Below are positions 16,986-25,798 of a stretch of 64,000 bases of DNA, in pieces. The notes beneath the pieces were generated by a model that worked only from the letters and a program-made list of their open reading frames with translations, was not told where the DNA came from and searched no databases. The DNA is from Kribbella sp. VKM Ac-2568 (lineage in GTDB: Bacteria > Actinomycetota > Actinomycetes > Propionibacteriales > Kribbellaceae). Location: positions 186,001 to 250,000 of the forward strand of contig NZ_SLVF01000004.1 of NCBI RefSeq assembly GCF_004345365.1. The letters run 5' to 3'. A program made the position numbers and the translations under genes. Position 1 is the stretch's first letter; every line of letters starts with the position of its first letter.

Positions 16986-17465
16986 CCCCGTACGGCGAAA
17001 CGGGCGGCTCAGCTGGGCTCTGTCCTCGGGGGTGCTGGTAGTGAGGGCGTTGAGGGCCTCGGTGATTTTGCGTTCCTCGTAGGTGAAGTGGGTTTCGAGG
17101 AGGGCCGCGAGGGTGTCGAGTTCTTGGCGCAGGTACTGCGGGTCGTGGTGGTCCAGGGTCTCCAGGCGGCGCAGCGCCTCTGTCACCAGGTGGTGGTCGC
17201 GGGCTAGCTCCTCGAGGACCGGTCGGAGCTCGGGGTAGTGCTCGGCGATCACCGGGAAAGCACCTTCGTCCTCGCCGGTGTGGTGGGCGCCGAGTGCCTG
17301 GCAGAAGGTGAGGCAGTGGGTGCGGAGATCCCTCGCGATCGGCCGGACGGCGGCGTCGGGGGAGTGGAGCGCCTCGTCCACGTCGTCGCTCAGCTGGTCG
17401 AGCTGGTCCCGCAACCACAGGTGGAACTCGACCAGTTGGTTGCCGAAGGCCTCTAGTCGCGACAT
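16977..17465 (-). CDS. Hemerythrin-like (HHE) protein
   Basis: A 162-residue four-helix protein with the hemerythrin HHE ligand pattern: His in VEFHLWLRDQ, HHTGEDEGAF, RDHHLVTE and THFTYEE. Such proteins bind a di-iron centre and sense or carry O2, NO or peroxide; the exact task is unknown. ATG 17465 is chosen since homologues start near SRLEAFGNQLV; upstream in-frame codons lack a ribosome-binding site. Its stop overlaps the end of the AI-2E family gene by 9 bp in convergent orientation. Confidence 0.85.
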   Translation of the reverse strand: MSRLEAFGNQLVEFHLWLRDQLDQLSDDVDEALHSPDAAVRPIARDLRTHCLTFCQALGAHHTGEDEGAFPVIAEHYPELRPVLEELARDHHLVTEALRRLETLDHHDPQYLRQELDTLAALLETHFTYEERKITEALNALTTSTPEDRAQLSRPFRRTGSD

Positions 17466-17540
17466 CACCCGGAGCCTATCCGCCCGGGACAACGGGACAG
17501 CCGCGACCCGGGCAAGGCGGCAGCCGCCGGACACGGAAAC

Positions 17541-17572
17541 AGCCGCCGCCCGGGGAGTCCCGGGCGGCGGCT
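17541..17572 (-). terminator. Terminator of the DHA2 exporter operon
   Basis: AGCCGCCGCCCGGG (17541-17554) pairs perfectly with CCCGGGCGGCGGCT (17559-17572), a 14-bp stem with a 4-nt loop, directly after the exporter stop at 17590; a short T-rich stretch follows on the minus strand. Confidence 0.8.
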
Positions 17573-17589
17573 GTTCGTGGTACTGCGGG

Positions 17590-19200
17590 TCAGTGCATCG
17601 CGGCGGCCGCGGAGGCGTCCACGTTCTCGTCCTCGGGCTTCTGCGGGCCGTCGGAACGACCGGCCAGTCGCTGCTCGGGGGTGATCACCGCGAGGACGAG
17701 GGCGATCGCCAGGAACGGCAGCGAGACCAGGAAGACGTCTCCCATCGAGTCCACCAGACCGTGCAGGGCCCAGCCCTTCATCGGCTCCTTCAGGCTGTGC
17801 AGCGCCTGGACGCTGTTCGCCGCCTTGGCGAGTCCGTCGATCATGGTCTGCGTGGCGTTCGGCACGATATCGCGCAGGTGGACCTCCAGCCGGCTGGTCA
17901 GCACCGCGCCGTACACGGCGGTACCGATCGCGCCACCCATGGACCGGAAGAACGTCATCGTCGAGGTCGCCGTGCCCATGTGCTTGCGGGGCACGCTGTT
18001 CTGCGCGGCGGTGACGGTGATCTGCATCGACAGACCCAGACCGGCGCCCATGATGAACATGAAGATCGCCAGGTGCCAGTACGGCGTGCTCATCGACAGC
18101 GTGGACAGCAGCACCATGGCGCCGCCGACCAGGACCGAGGAGATGATCGGGTAGACCTTGTAGCGGCCGGTCTTGCTCATCAGCTGCCCGCTGGGGATCG
18201 AGGCGCTGAAGATACCGACGATCATCGGCAGCAGGGCCAGGCCCGAACGGGTCGGGGACAGGTCCTTGACCGCCTGCAGGTAGAGCGGCAGGAAGATCAG
18301 CGCGCCGAACATCGCGAAGCCGAGGAGGAACGCGTACGCGGCGTAGCCCGAGAAGATCCGGCCCTTGAACAGGTCCATCGGGATGATCGGCTCGGCCACC
18401 CGCAGTTCGACCAGGACGAACGCGACGGCCAGGACGATCGCGCCGACCAGCAGGGCGATGGTGGTGCCGTTGCCCCAGCCGTTGCCCGGTCCGCTCCAGG
18501 AGATCGCGAGCAGCAGCGTGGTGACTGCGCCGGTGACGATCGCGGCGCCGAGGTAGTCGATCTTGTGGCTGCGCTTCACGTGCGGCAGCTTGAGGACGGC
18601 AGCCACGATGACCAGCGCGACCAGGCCGATCGGCAGGTTGATCCAGAAGATCCAGCGCCAGCCGGGACCGTCGGTGAGGACACCACCGAGCAGCGGTCCG
18701 GCGACCGAGGACAGTCCGAAGACGGCACCGAAGTACCCCATGTACTTACCGCGCTCGCGCGGCGGGATCACGTCGCCGATGGTGGCGAACGCGAGCGACA
18801 TCAGACCGCCGGCGCCGAGACCCTGGACGGCGCGGAAGCCGATCAGTTCCTCGATGTTCTGCGACAGCGCGGCCAGCACGGAGCCGGCCAGGAAGGTGAC
18901 GATCGCCGCGATGAACAGCGGGCGGCGGCCGTAGAGGTCGGAGATCTTGCCCCACAACGGAGTGGAGGCGGTCGAGGTCAACAGGTAGGCGGTGACGACC
19001 CAGGACAGCTTGTCCAGGCTGTTGAACTCGCTGACGATCTGCGGCAGCGCGGTTCCGACGATGCTCTGGTCGAGAGCGGCCAGGAACATGCCGGCCATCA
19101 GGCCGCCGAGAATCACCAGGATCTGCTTGTGTGACAGATAGTTTGGTGCGCTGGGTTCAGGCGCGGCGCCGCCGGCGGTGGCGGGCTCGGTCGTGCTCAT
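17590..19200 (-). CDS. DHA2-family (EmrB/QacA-type) multidrug exporter 1
   Basis: A 536-residue major-facilitator protein of the 14-helix DHA2 class: motif A-like GKISDLYGRRPLF, the first-helix LDQSIVGTALPQIV motif typical of drug:proton antiporters, and the helix-5 block LLGGVLTDGPGWRWIFWINLP. It exports hydrophobic or cationic drugs by proton exchange. ATG 19200 overlaps the stop of the upstream MarR gene (ATGA), so the two are translationally coupled and the regulator controls the exporter. A strong terminator follows. A second MarR/DHA2 pair lies at 28000-30022. Confidence 0.93.
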   Translation of the reverse strand: MSTTEPATAGGAAPEPSAPNYLSHKQILVILGGLMAGMFLAALDQSIVGTALPQIVSEFNSLDKLSWVVTAYLLTSTASTPLWGKISDLYGRRPLFIAAIVTFLAGSVLAALSQNIEELIGFRAVQGLGAGGLMSLAFATIGDVIPPRERGKYMGYFGAVFGLSSVAGPLLGGVLTDGPGWRWIFWINLPIGLVALVIVAAVLKLPHVKRSHKIDYLGAAIVTGAVTTLLLAISWSGPGNGWGNGTTIALLVGAIVLAVAFVLVELRVAEPIIPMDLFKGRIFSGYAAYAFLLGFAMFGALIFLPLYLQAVKDLSPTRSGLALLPMIVGIFSASIPSGQLMSKTGRYKVYPIISSVLVGGAMVLLSTLSMSTPYWHLAIFMFIMGAGLGLSMQITVTAAQNSVPRKHMGTATSTMTFFRSMGGAIGTAVYGAVLTSRLEVHLRDIVPNATQTMIDGLAKAANSVQALHSLKEPMKGWALHGLVDSMGDVFLVSLPFLAIALVLAVITPEQRLAGRSDGPQKPEDENVDASAAAAMH

Positions 19201-19763
19201 TGGTTATTCTCCACGTTCTCTTCGGAATTCAGGTGCGCGGCGGCAACGGCCGGCTTGCGCTGGGCGGCCATCGCGGCGGCCCAGCCCTTGTCGGCCCAGG
19301 CGCGTCCGTCGGCGCGGTCGTCGACAAGACTGGTGACCCCTTCGGCGAACCGGGTCATCAACTTCTCGAAGGTCTCGATGTCGGAGTCGGTCCAGCCGTC
19401 CATGGCCCGGCTGAGCAACTCCATCCGGCGCTTGGAGGCGGCTTCCCACTCCTGGGTGCCCTGCTCGGTCAGCTCGACCCGGAAGGCGCGGCCGTCGTCG
19501 GGGTCGGCGGAGCGGCGGACCAGGCCCACCTGCTCGAGCGACCGGACGTGCCGGCTGGCGGTCGAGGCGTCGATCTCCATCTTGCTGGCCAGATCCGACA
19601 GCCGCAGCGCGCCGTTGCACCGCAGCACGAACAGCGCCAGGTGGGCGCTGGGGTCGATCGTGTCACCGGGTTGCTTCGCCTTCAGCCGGCGGCCGATCCG
19701 GGTGAACGCGTGCAGCACGCCCTCCACCGGCGTCTGAGGCATCCATCCGTCATTTACATGCAT
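19197..19763 (-). CDS. MarR-family regulator of exporter 1
   Basis: A 188-residue winged-helix MarR protein: LRLSDLASKMEIDASTASRHVRSLEQVGLVRR is the recognition region, followed by the DPDDGRAFRVELTEQG wing. It has a long C-terminal extension of about 50 residues. ATG 19763 is chosen: TATGCT lies exactly 6 nt upstream, indicating a leaderless mRNA, and the palindromes at 19767-19831 begin at once upstream. An earlier ATG (19823) would run through the operator. It is the first gene of the operon with the DHA2 exporter, which it presumably represses together with itself. Confidence 0.9.
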   Translation of the reverse strand: MHVNDGWMPQTPVEGVLHAFTRIGRRLKAKQPGDTIDPSAHLALFVLRCNGALRLSDLASKMEIDASTASRHVRSLEQVGLVRRSADPDDGRAFRVELTEQGTQEWEAASKRRMELLSRAMDGWTDSDIETFEKLMTRFAEGVTSLVDDRADGRAWADKGWAAAMAAQRKPAVAAAHLNSEENVENNQ

Positions 19764-19766
19764 GGT

Positions 19767-19831
19767 GCAAGCATATACATGCTTGCGTGATACACGCAAA
19801 TGAGTTTCCGACTCTGTTTGCATGGCTGCAA
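19767..19831. promoter_or_regulatory. MarR operator cluster
   Basis: Three palindromes built from GCAAG/TTGC half-sites: 19767-19786 (arms GCAAGCAT/ATGCTTGC), 19783-19799 (TTGCGTG/CACGCAA) and 19818-19831 (TTGCA/TGCAA). The first covers the TATGCT -10 box at 19770-19775. Binding here would block RNA polymerase directly. Confidence 0.65.
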
Positions 19832-19946
19832 GTCGTTAACCATAGGTAGTTCACCGATCACGCACAGGCAACTTCCAGGCTGCCGAAGTCAGTGGGGAAG
19901 GGGTGGGGTTTGATGAGTCGGGTCGGCTGACGAGGAGGAGACTGGG

Positions 19947-20705
19947 ATGCAGAAGGTTGCGGTGGTGACCGGGGGTGGGTCCGGGCTCGGGCGGGAGATG
20001 GCGCTGGCCCTCGCGGCTGTCGGTTTCCAGGTGACGGTGACCGGGCGGACGGAGACCAGACTCCGTGAGACCGCGGCCGCCGCCGAGGGAGTGGCCGGTG
20101 TCGGTGCGGCCGGGGTCGGCGAGGTGCGCACCGCAGTACTGGATGTGGCGGACGGGTCAGCCGTCTCGGCGTTCTTCCGGTCGCTCGATCGGATCGACCT
20201 GCTGGTCAACAACGCGGGCACCGGGTCGCCGGCCGCCGCAGTACAGGACGTGTCGGACGAGGACTGGCGGCGGGTGATCGAAACCAACCTGACCGGCTCG
20301 TTCCTGTGCGCGCGGGAGGCCTTCGCGCTGATGGTGCGGCAGGACCCCAAAGGTGGCCGGATCATCAACAACGGCTCCATCTCGGCGCACGTGCCGAGGC
20401 CGCACGGGATCGCCTACACCGCGAGCAAGCACGCGATCAGCGGCCTGACCAAGGGCCTCGAACTGGAAGGCCGAGCCCACGGCATCACGTGCGGCCAGAT
20501 CGACATCGGCAACGCCGCCACCTCGATGACCGCCAGGATGAGCCAGGGCGTCCTCCAACCCGACGGCTCCACCGCCGTCGAGCCCACCTTCGACCCGAGG
20601 GTCGTCGCCGACTTCGTGGTCCAGATCGCCCAACTCCCCACCACGGTCGCCGTCCCCACCCTCACCGTCATGGCCGCCGGCATGCCGTACGCCGGCCGCG
20701 GCTAG
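19947..20705 (+). CDS. Short-chain dehydrogenase/reductase
   Basis: A 252-residue classical SDR. The nucleotide-binding motif TGGGSGLG is at 7-14, NNAGTGSP follows, and the catalytic Ser and Tyr-x-x-x-Lys (YTASKHAISG) are present. The sequence VTGRTETRLRE after the second strand suggests NADPH preference. Substrate is unknown; such enzymes interconvert alcohols and ketones. ATG 19947 has a strong AGGAGGAG at 19933-19940. It stands alone, divergent from the MarR gene, so it could share the control region, but it has its own 180-bp leader. Confidence 0.88.
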   Translation: MQKVAVVTGGGSGLGREMALALAAVGFQVTVTGRTETRLRETAAAAEGVAGVGAAGVGEVRTAVLDVADGSAVSAFFRSLDRIDLLVNNAGTGSPAAAVQDVSDEDWRRVIETNLTGSFLCAREAFALMVRQDPKGGRIINNGSISAHVPRPHGIAYTASKHAISGLTKGLELEGRAHGITCGQIDIGNAATSMTARMSQGVLQPDGSTAVEPTFDPRVVADFVVQIAQLPTTVAVPTLTVMAAGMPYAGRG

Positions 20706-20811
20706 TACTCCGCTCCGTCGGCGCTCCAACCCGCCCATCCCAGGTTCGCCGCTCCTGCGTCGCGCCTCGGTTCGTCGTACGCCGGGCCTGGGGCCGTCTA
20801 CGATCCGACAG

Positions 20812-21816
20812 GTGGGGATCTTCTCTCGGAAGCGGCGGGTCAGTACTGAGGGGCTTCGGCTCGATCAGTCCTGGGATGATCCGGAGCTCGATGCGGCGTA
20901 CGCGGCTGTTCGTGCGGGGGATGATCTGTCGGCCGGGCTGGGGTTGCTGAAGGCGAGCCCGATCAGTACCGATCTGCGGGCGATCCGGATGACCGGGCTG
21001 GCGAATGCCGCGATCGGGCGGAGTGAGCAGCTCGAGTTGCGGTTGCAGGCGTTGCCGGGGGATCCGGAGCTGCTCGTGTGGCTGGCGCAGACGCTGATCT
21101 TCGAGGCGTGGGAGGTGCGGACCGCCCAGCGGGCCGTGAACGTGTCGTCGCAGCAGTTCGCCACGTTTCACGATATCCTGCGGACCGCGAACGACATGAT
21201 CACCGCCGCGATCGACGCGGCGCCGGACGATGCCACGCCGTGGTGTCCGCTGCAGTGGGTCGCGCTCGGGCTGCAGTTCTCGGCCCAGGACAAAGAACTC
21301 GTCTTCGCCAACGCGGTGGCGCGGCAGCCGGACTCGTACCTCGTGCACGCGCGACAGGTGCAGATCCTCGCGCCGAAGTGGACCCGGGGGCCGGTCGAGG
21401 ATCTGCTCCGGTTCGGCCGGGACACGGCGTACAAGACGCAGCCGTACCGGGCGCTCGGTACCGGGATCCTGTCGCTGGTGCTCGCCGAGGCGACCGTCGA
21501 CATCGCCCAGGACGCGACGAGGCCGCAGGCGGAGCATGACGCCCGGTTGCAGTCACTGATCCTCGATCGCCGCGACATGCTCCTGGACGCCCGCGCCAAC
21601 TGGTGGCGCCCCGGCCACCACCCCGAACCGGCCGACATCGAGGCCCACCAGGCCGCCGCCTACACCCTCCGCCTGCTCAGCCGCCCCGAACTCGCCATGG
21701 AGCACGCCGCCCACACCAAGGGCCGCGTCAGCTTCAACCCGTGGGCCATGTCCGCCGAAGGCCACGACGCCCTAACCGGCTTCGCCACCGCCGTAGCCGA
21801 CAAGATGCGCACTTAG
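20812..21816 (+). CDS. Hypothetical helical-repeat protein (334 aa)
   Basis: A 334-residue soluble protein with repeated helix pairs resembling tetratricopeptide repeats (DPELLVWLAQTLIFEAWEVR, DDATPWCPLQWVALGLQFSA, then QPDSYLVHARQVQIL). No enzyme motif. It starts with a basic stretch MGIFSRKRRV. GTG 20812 has no Shine-Dalgarno; TACGAT stands 7 nt upstream, so the transcript is probably leaderless. The family is probably an actinobacterial one of unknown role; a protein-protein interaction function is a guess from the repeats. Confidence 0.7.
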   Translation: MGIFSRKRRVSTEGLRLDQSWDDPELDAAYAAVRAGDDLSAGLGLLKASPISTDLRAIRMTGLANAAIGRSEQLELRLQALPGDPELLVWLAQTLIFEAWEVRTAQRAVNVSSQQFATFHDILRTANDMITAAIDAAPDDATPWCPLQWVALGLQFSAQDKELVFANAVARQPDSYLVHARQVQILAPKWTRGPVEDLLRFGRDTAYKTQPYRALGTGILSLVLAEATVDIAQDATRPQAEHDARLQSLILDRRDMLLDARANWWRPGHHPEPADIEAHQAAAYTLRLLSRPELAMEHAAHTKGRVSFNPWAMSAEGHDALTGFATAVADKMRT

Positions 21817-21917
21817 CAAGTACTCCGACCCGCCCGCGCGCCCTCTGCCGACGGAGGGGCAGCTCGAGTGCTCAAAAGCACAAGAGAATTGTCGGGAGGG
21901 GCGTCTAGTGTCCTGGT

Positions 21918-22865
21918 GTGGATGATCAGCGGGAGTCCTTGGTGCGTGCTCGTGGGCTGCGGAAGTCCTACGGGGACTTCGAGGCGGTTGCGGGGATCGA
22001 CCTGGACGTCCGGAAAGGGGAGGCCTTCGGGTTTCTCGGGCCGAACGGCGCGGGCAAGTCCTCGACCATGCGGATGATCGGGGCGGTGTCGCCGATCAGT
22101 GGCGGGGTGCTGCGGATCCTCGGGATGGACCCGGCCACGGACGGGCCGGTGATCCGGGCGCGGCTCGGGGTGTGCCCGCAGGACGACACGCTCGACACCG
22201 AGCTGTCCGTGCACGAGAACCTGACGGTCTACGGCCGGTACTTCGGGCTCAGCCGGGCGGAGTGCCGGGAGCGGGCCGACGAGCTGCTCACCTTCGTCGC
22301 GCTGACGGAGAAGGCCAAGGAGAAGGTCGACGAGCTGTCCGGCGGGATGAAACGGCGGCTGACTATCGCGCGGTCGCTGGTGAGCAAGCCCGACCTGCTG
22401 CTGCTCGACGAGCCGACCACCGGGCTCGACCCGCAGGCCCGGCACCTGCTGTGGGACAAGCTGTTCCGGCTGAAGCAGAGTGGCGTGACCCTGATCATCA
22501 CCACGCACTACATGGACGAGGCGGAGCAGTTGTGCGACCGGCTGGTGGTGATGGACGGCGGCCGGATCGCGGCCGAGGGATCACCGGCCGAGCTGATCCG
22601 CGACTACTCGACGCGCGAGGTGACCGAGCTGCGGTTCGGCCCGGACGTGATGTCCGCGGACCACGACGCGTTGGCCGGCAAGGTGGAGGACCTCGCCCAG
22701 CGCATCGAAGTACTGCCTGATCGGCTGTTGCTCTACACCGACGACGGTGAGCGGGCGGTCGCGGCGGTGCATGAGCGCGGGCTGGAGCCTGCGGCCGTGC
22801 TCGTACGCCGGTCCACCCTCGAGGACGTCTTCCTGCGGCTCACCGGCCGGACTTTGGTCGACTGA
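21918..22865 (+). CDS. ABC transporter ATPase (NodI/DrrA type) 1
   Basis: A 315-residue ABC ATPase: Walker A GPNGAGKSS at 41-49, signature LSGGMKRRL, Walker B LLLLDEPTTGLD, and a C-terminal extension ending in LEDVFLRLTGRTLVD, typical of the DrrA/NodI branch that pairs with ABC-2 permeases. GTG 21918 is preceded by TAGTGT 6 nt upstream without a Shine-Dalgarno, so it is probably leaderless. The next two genes overlap it by 1 nt each (TGATG), making a three-gene operon for export of a drug, lipid or polysaccharide; substrate unknown. Confidence 0.92.
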   Translation: MDDQRESLVRARGLRKSYGDFEAVAGIDLDVRKGEAFGFLGPNGAGKSSTMRMIGAVSPISGGVLRILGMDPATDGPVIRARLGVCPQDDTLDTELSVHENLTVYGRYFGLSRAECRERADELLTFVALTEKAKEKVDELSGGMKRRLTIARSLVSKPDLLLLDEPTTGLDPQARHLLWDKLFRLKQSGVTLIITTHYMDEAEQLCDRLVVMDGGRIAAEGSPAELIRDYSTREVTELRFGPDVMSADHDALAGKVEDLAQRIEVLPDRLLLYTDDGERAVAAVHERGLEPAAVLVRRSTLEDVFLRLTGRTLVD

Positions 22866-23650
22866 TGAGCGTCACCGCGATCGAGAACGGCCGCCGCCAG
22901 TTCGACTACTGGGCGACCGTCTACAAGCGCACCTGGAAGGGCAGCCTGGTCAGCAGCTTCCTGCTGCCACTGCTCTACCTGGCCGCGATGGGGATCGGCC
23001 TGGGCTCGTTCGTCGACGAGAACGGGACGGGCGCGCTCGGCGGCGTCAGCTACCTGCAGTACATCGCGCCCGGACTGCTCGCGGCGACCGCGCTGCAGAT
23101 CGCCGTGGGGGAGTCGACCTACCCGGTGATGGGCGGGATCAAGTGGCAGAAGTTCTACTTCTCGATGATCGCGACGCCGCTGCGCCCGGCCGACGTGATG
23201 TACGGGCAGCTCGCCTTCATCGCCTTCCGCGTGTTCACCACCTGCGCGGTGTTCACGGCGGTGATCGCCGCGTTCGGTGGGCTCGCCTCGCCGTTGGGAC
23301 TGCTCGGGCTGCCGGTTGCCCTGCTGGTCGGGATGGCCGCGTCCGCGCCGGTCTGCGCGGTGGCGACCCGACTCGACAACGACTCCGGGTTCGCGATGAT
23401 CTACCGCTTCGGGGTGGTTCCGGCCTTCCTGTTCTCCGGCGCGTTCTTCCCGGTCTCCCAGCTGCCGAACTGGATCGAGTGGCTGGCGTACCTGAGCCCG
23501 CTGTGGCACGCGGTCGAGCTGTCCCGTGACCTGAGCCTGAACACGGTCGAGCTGCTGCCGGCCCTCGGCAATCTCGCCTATCTCGCCGCCTGGTTCGCCG
23601 TCGGCACCTGGTTCGCGGTGCGCGGCCTGACCCGGAGGTTGATCAGCTGA
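22865..23650 (+). CDS. ABC-2 type permease 1a
   Basis: A 261-residue ABC-2 permease with six predicted helices and the family element YISPLWHAVELSRD-like stretch (YLSPLWHAVELSRDL) near residue 215. It starts at ATG 22865 inside the stop of the ATPase gene and ends inside the start of the second permease, so translation is coupled. It would form a heterodimeric channel with the product of 23650-24453, powered by the ATPase at 21918-22865. Confidence 0.9.
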   Translation: MSVTAIENGRRQFDYWATVYKRTWKGSLVSSFLLPLLYLAAMGIGLGSFVDENGTGALGGVSYLQYIAPGLLAATALQIAVGESTYPVMGGIKWQKFYFSMIATPLRPADVMYGQLAFIAFRVFTTCAVFTAVIAAFGGLASPLGLLGLPVALLVGMAASAPVCAVATRLDNDSGFAMIYRFGVVPAFLFSGAFFPVSQLPNWIEWLAYLSPLWHAVELSRDLSLNTVELLPALGNLAYLAAWFAVGTWFAVRGLTRRLIS

Positions 23651-24453
23651 TGGCGACACTCACCGCCCGGGTGCTCCCGGTCCCGCTCCGCCCCGGTAAC
23701 GGGCGGCAGCTGGTCGAGCGGAACTTCCTGGTCTACAAGCGGTCCTGGATCGTCTTCGTGTCCGGCTTCTTCGAGCCGGTGTTCTACCTGCTCTCGATCG
23801 GTATCGGCGTCGCCCAGCTGGTCGGCGACTTCACGCTGTCCGACGGCACCGTGATCGGGTACGCCGCCTTCGTGGCTCCGGCGATGCTCGCGAGCTCCGC
23901 GATGAACGGCGCGATCTTCGACTCGACGTACAACATCTTCTTCCGGATGAAGTACGCCAAGCTGTACGACTCGATGCTCGCCACGCCGCTCAGACCGTGG
24001 GACGTCGCGACCGGCGAGGTGACCTGGGCGCTGCTGCGCGGCGCCTGCTACTCGGCCATGTTCATCCTGGTGATGCTCGTGATGGGCCTGGTCGAGTCCT
24101 GGTGGGCCCTGCTGGCATTGCCGGCGTCGGTGCTGATCGGGTACGCGTTCGCCGGCGCGGGGATGGCGCTGACCACCTTCATGCGGAGCTGGCAGGACTT
24201 CGAGTTCGTCCAGCTCGCGACGATCCCGATGTTCCTCTTCTCGGCCACCTTCTATCCGGTCGAGACGTACCCCGACTGGATCCGCTGGCTGGTCGAGATC
24301 ACCCCGCTCTACCAGGGCGTCGCGCTCGAACGCGCCTTCACCACCGGCAACGTCAGCTGGACCCTGGTGATCAACGCCCTGTACCTCGTCGCGATGGGCA
24401 CAGCCGGCATGTATGTCGCCTCCCGCCGCCTCGGCAAACTCCTCCTCAAGTGA
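23650..24453 (+). CDS. ABC-2 type permease 1b
   Basis: A 267-residue ABC-2 permease, paralogous to its neighbour, with six predicted helices and the corresponding EITPLYQGVALERAF element. A NodJ-like protein by plan. ATG 23650 overlaps the preceding TGA. With two different permeases the exporter is likely an ATPase dimer plus a permease heterodimer. The operon ends 25 bp before the convergent gene at 24478, with no clear terminator seen. Confidence 0.9.
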   Translation: MATLTARVLPVPLRPGNGRQLVERNFLVYKRSWIVFVSGFFEPVFYLLSIGIGVAQLVGDFTLSDGTVIGYAAFVAPAMLASSAMNGAIFDSTYNIFFRMKYAKLYDSMLATPLRPWDVATGEVTWALLRGACYSAMFILVMLVMGLVESWWALLALPASVLIGYAFAGAGMALTTFMRSWQDFEFVQLATIPMFLFSATFYPVETYPDWIRWLVEITPLYQGVALERAFTTGNVSWTLVINALYLVAMGTAGMYVASRRLGKLLLK

Positions 24454-24477
24454 GGCAACTCCTGCTCATGCGAGTCC

Positions 24478-25755
24478 TCAACTGACGAGGCTGCGGAGCC
24501 ACCAGTACGCGCCGTCGATCATCGCCTCGGCGCTCGGCCCCGACAGGTGATCCGGCAGGTGGAGCGAGGTCATCACCTGGTGCAGCGCGCCGAGTTCCTG
24601 GGCCAGTGCGAGCGCTCTGCGCAGGTCGGCCGGCGCGGCATACTCCTCCCACTCGGCGAGATAGGCGTCTGTCAGCCGGGGATCCTCCGAGATCGGCGAG
24701 CGCTTCTCGACGAAGGTCACGAGGTCGAGAAACGGGTGCGACACCGCCGCGTCCGTCCAATCGAAGGCGAGCACCGATCCGTCGCGTACGGCGAGGTTCC
24801 GCGGGTGCAGATCACCGTGCAGCAGCGTCTCGGGTACGCCGATCGCCGCGAGCTCGGTGATTGCCTCACGCAACTCGTTCGCACGCCGCGGCAAGCGCGC
24901 CCGCTCGGCAGCTTCGAGTCGCTCGGTGGCTGGGTTCGGCCCGAACAGCCGGTCGATCTCCCCGTCCAGTACTGCGAGCCGTCGGTCGACGCAGGTGAAC
25001 TCCAGCAGCCGATCGGCCTGATCCGCATAGCTGCGCTGCAACCGGGCGTGACCCCGCAGCGAGTCGATCCACACCTCGACCTTCGGCTCGGTGGCGAGCG
25101 GCGGCCCGAGATCCGGCAGCAGCATCCACACCTGCTTCTCGTCGATCGCAAGAGGCTCCGGCACGGACCCCGGCCGATCGTCAGCGAGCCGCCTCAGCAG
25201 CAGCGGCTCATGCGCGAACAGCAACGGCAACGGGTCCACCCGCGCGGGCCGGATCGTGCTGGAGTGCGCGAGCGCCTTGAAGTAGACGTCACCCGTCGCG
25301 GTCGGACACCGCAGTACGTTCGACAGCCCCCACGACCGCACCTGAACCGGTACGCCGGTCCGTGGTGATCCCGCCGCGCCGAGTTGCTCGTCGATCCAGC
25401 CGAGCGCGTCGGCGTACCAGCCGGGTTTCGTCCACAGCGGCGTGACCGGGTGGTCGGACGGCAGCGCGAGGTGCTCCCGCGCCGCGGTGACCAGTGGATC
25501 GTCGACATCCGCGACCCAGTGCGCATCCGACGGGATCGCGCCGACGCTTTCCAGCAGGTAGGCCGTCGCGCCCGGCTGTCTGTCGAGGCACACCAGCACG
25601 TCGGCGTCGAGACCGAGCTCCGTGTGGAAAGCACGCAACGGCGTCTCGACGTCCGGGAACCAGAACCCTTCCGGAAGCTCCACCCGCGGAAGTCCCGACG
25701 GCAGCAGGAGTACAGCCTCGTCCTGCGGACGCACCACCACAGCCGTGACCTTCAA
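24478..25755 (-). CDS. Aminoglycoside phosphotransferase-fold protein 1
   Basis: A 425-residue protein whose C-terminal half (about 140-425) has the APH/choline-kinase fold: the catalytic loop LLHGDLHPRNLAV and the metal motif LAFDWTDAAVSHP. The N-terminal 130 residues (MKVTAVVVRPQDEAVLLLPS, then ELPEGFWFPDV) look like a Nudix-type domain lacking a readable Nudix box. The substrate is unknown; this fold phosphorylates antibiotics, sugars or choline-like metabolites. The start is TTG 25755, supported by AGGAG just upstream inside a perfect AGGAGATCTCCT palindrome, and no ATG/GTG alternative fits better. Confidence 0.78.
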   Translation of the reverse strand: MKVTAVVVRPQDEAVLLLPSGLPRVELPEGFWFPDVETPLRAFHTELGLDADVLVCLDRQPGATAYLLESVGAIPSDAHWVADVDDPLVTAAREHLALPSDHPVTPLWTKPGWYADALGWIDEQLGAAGSPRTGVPVQVRSWGLSNVLRCPTATGDVYFKALAHSSTIRPARVDPLPLLFAHEPLLLRRLADDRPGSVPEPLAIDEKQVWMLLPDLGPPLATEPKVEVWIDSLRGHARLQRSYADQADRLLEFTCVDRRLAVLDGEIDRLFGPNPATERLEAAERARLPRRANELREAITELAAIGVPETLLHGDLHPRNLAVRDGSVLAFDWTDAAVSHPFLDLVTFVEKRSPISEDPRLTDAYLAEWEEYAAPADLRRALALAQELGALHQVMTSLHLPDHLSGPSAEAMIDGAYWWLRSLVS

Positions 25756-25798
25756 GGAGATCTCCTCATTGGCGGGATCCAGCAGAGGCTCCGTGGGC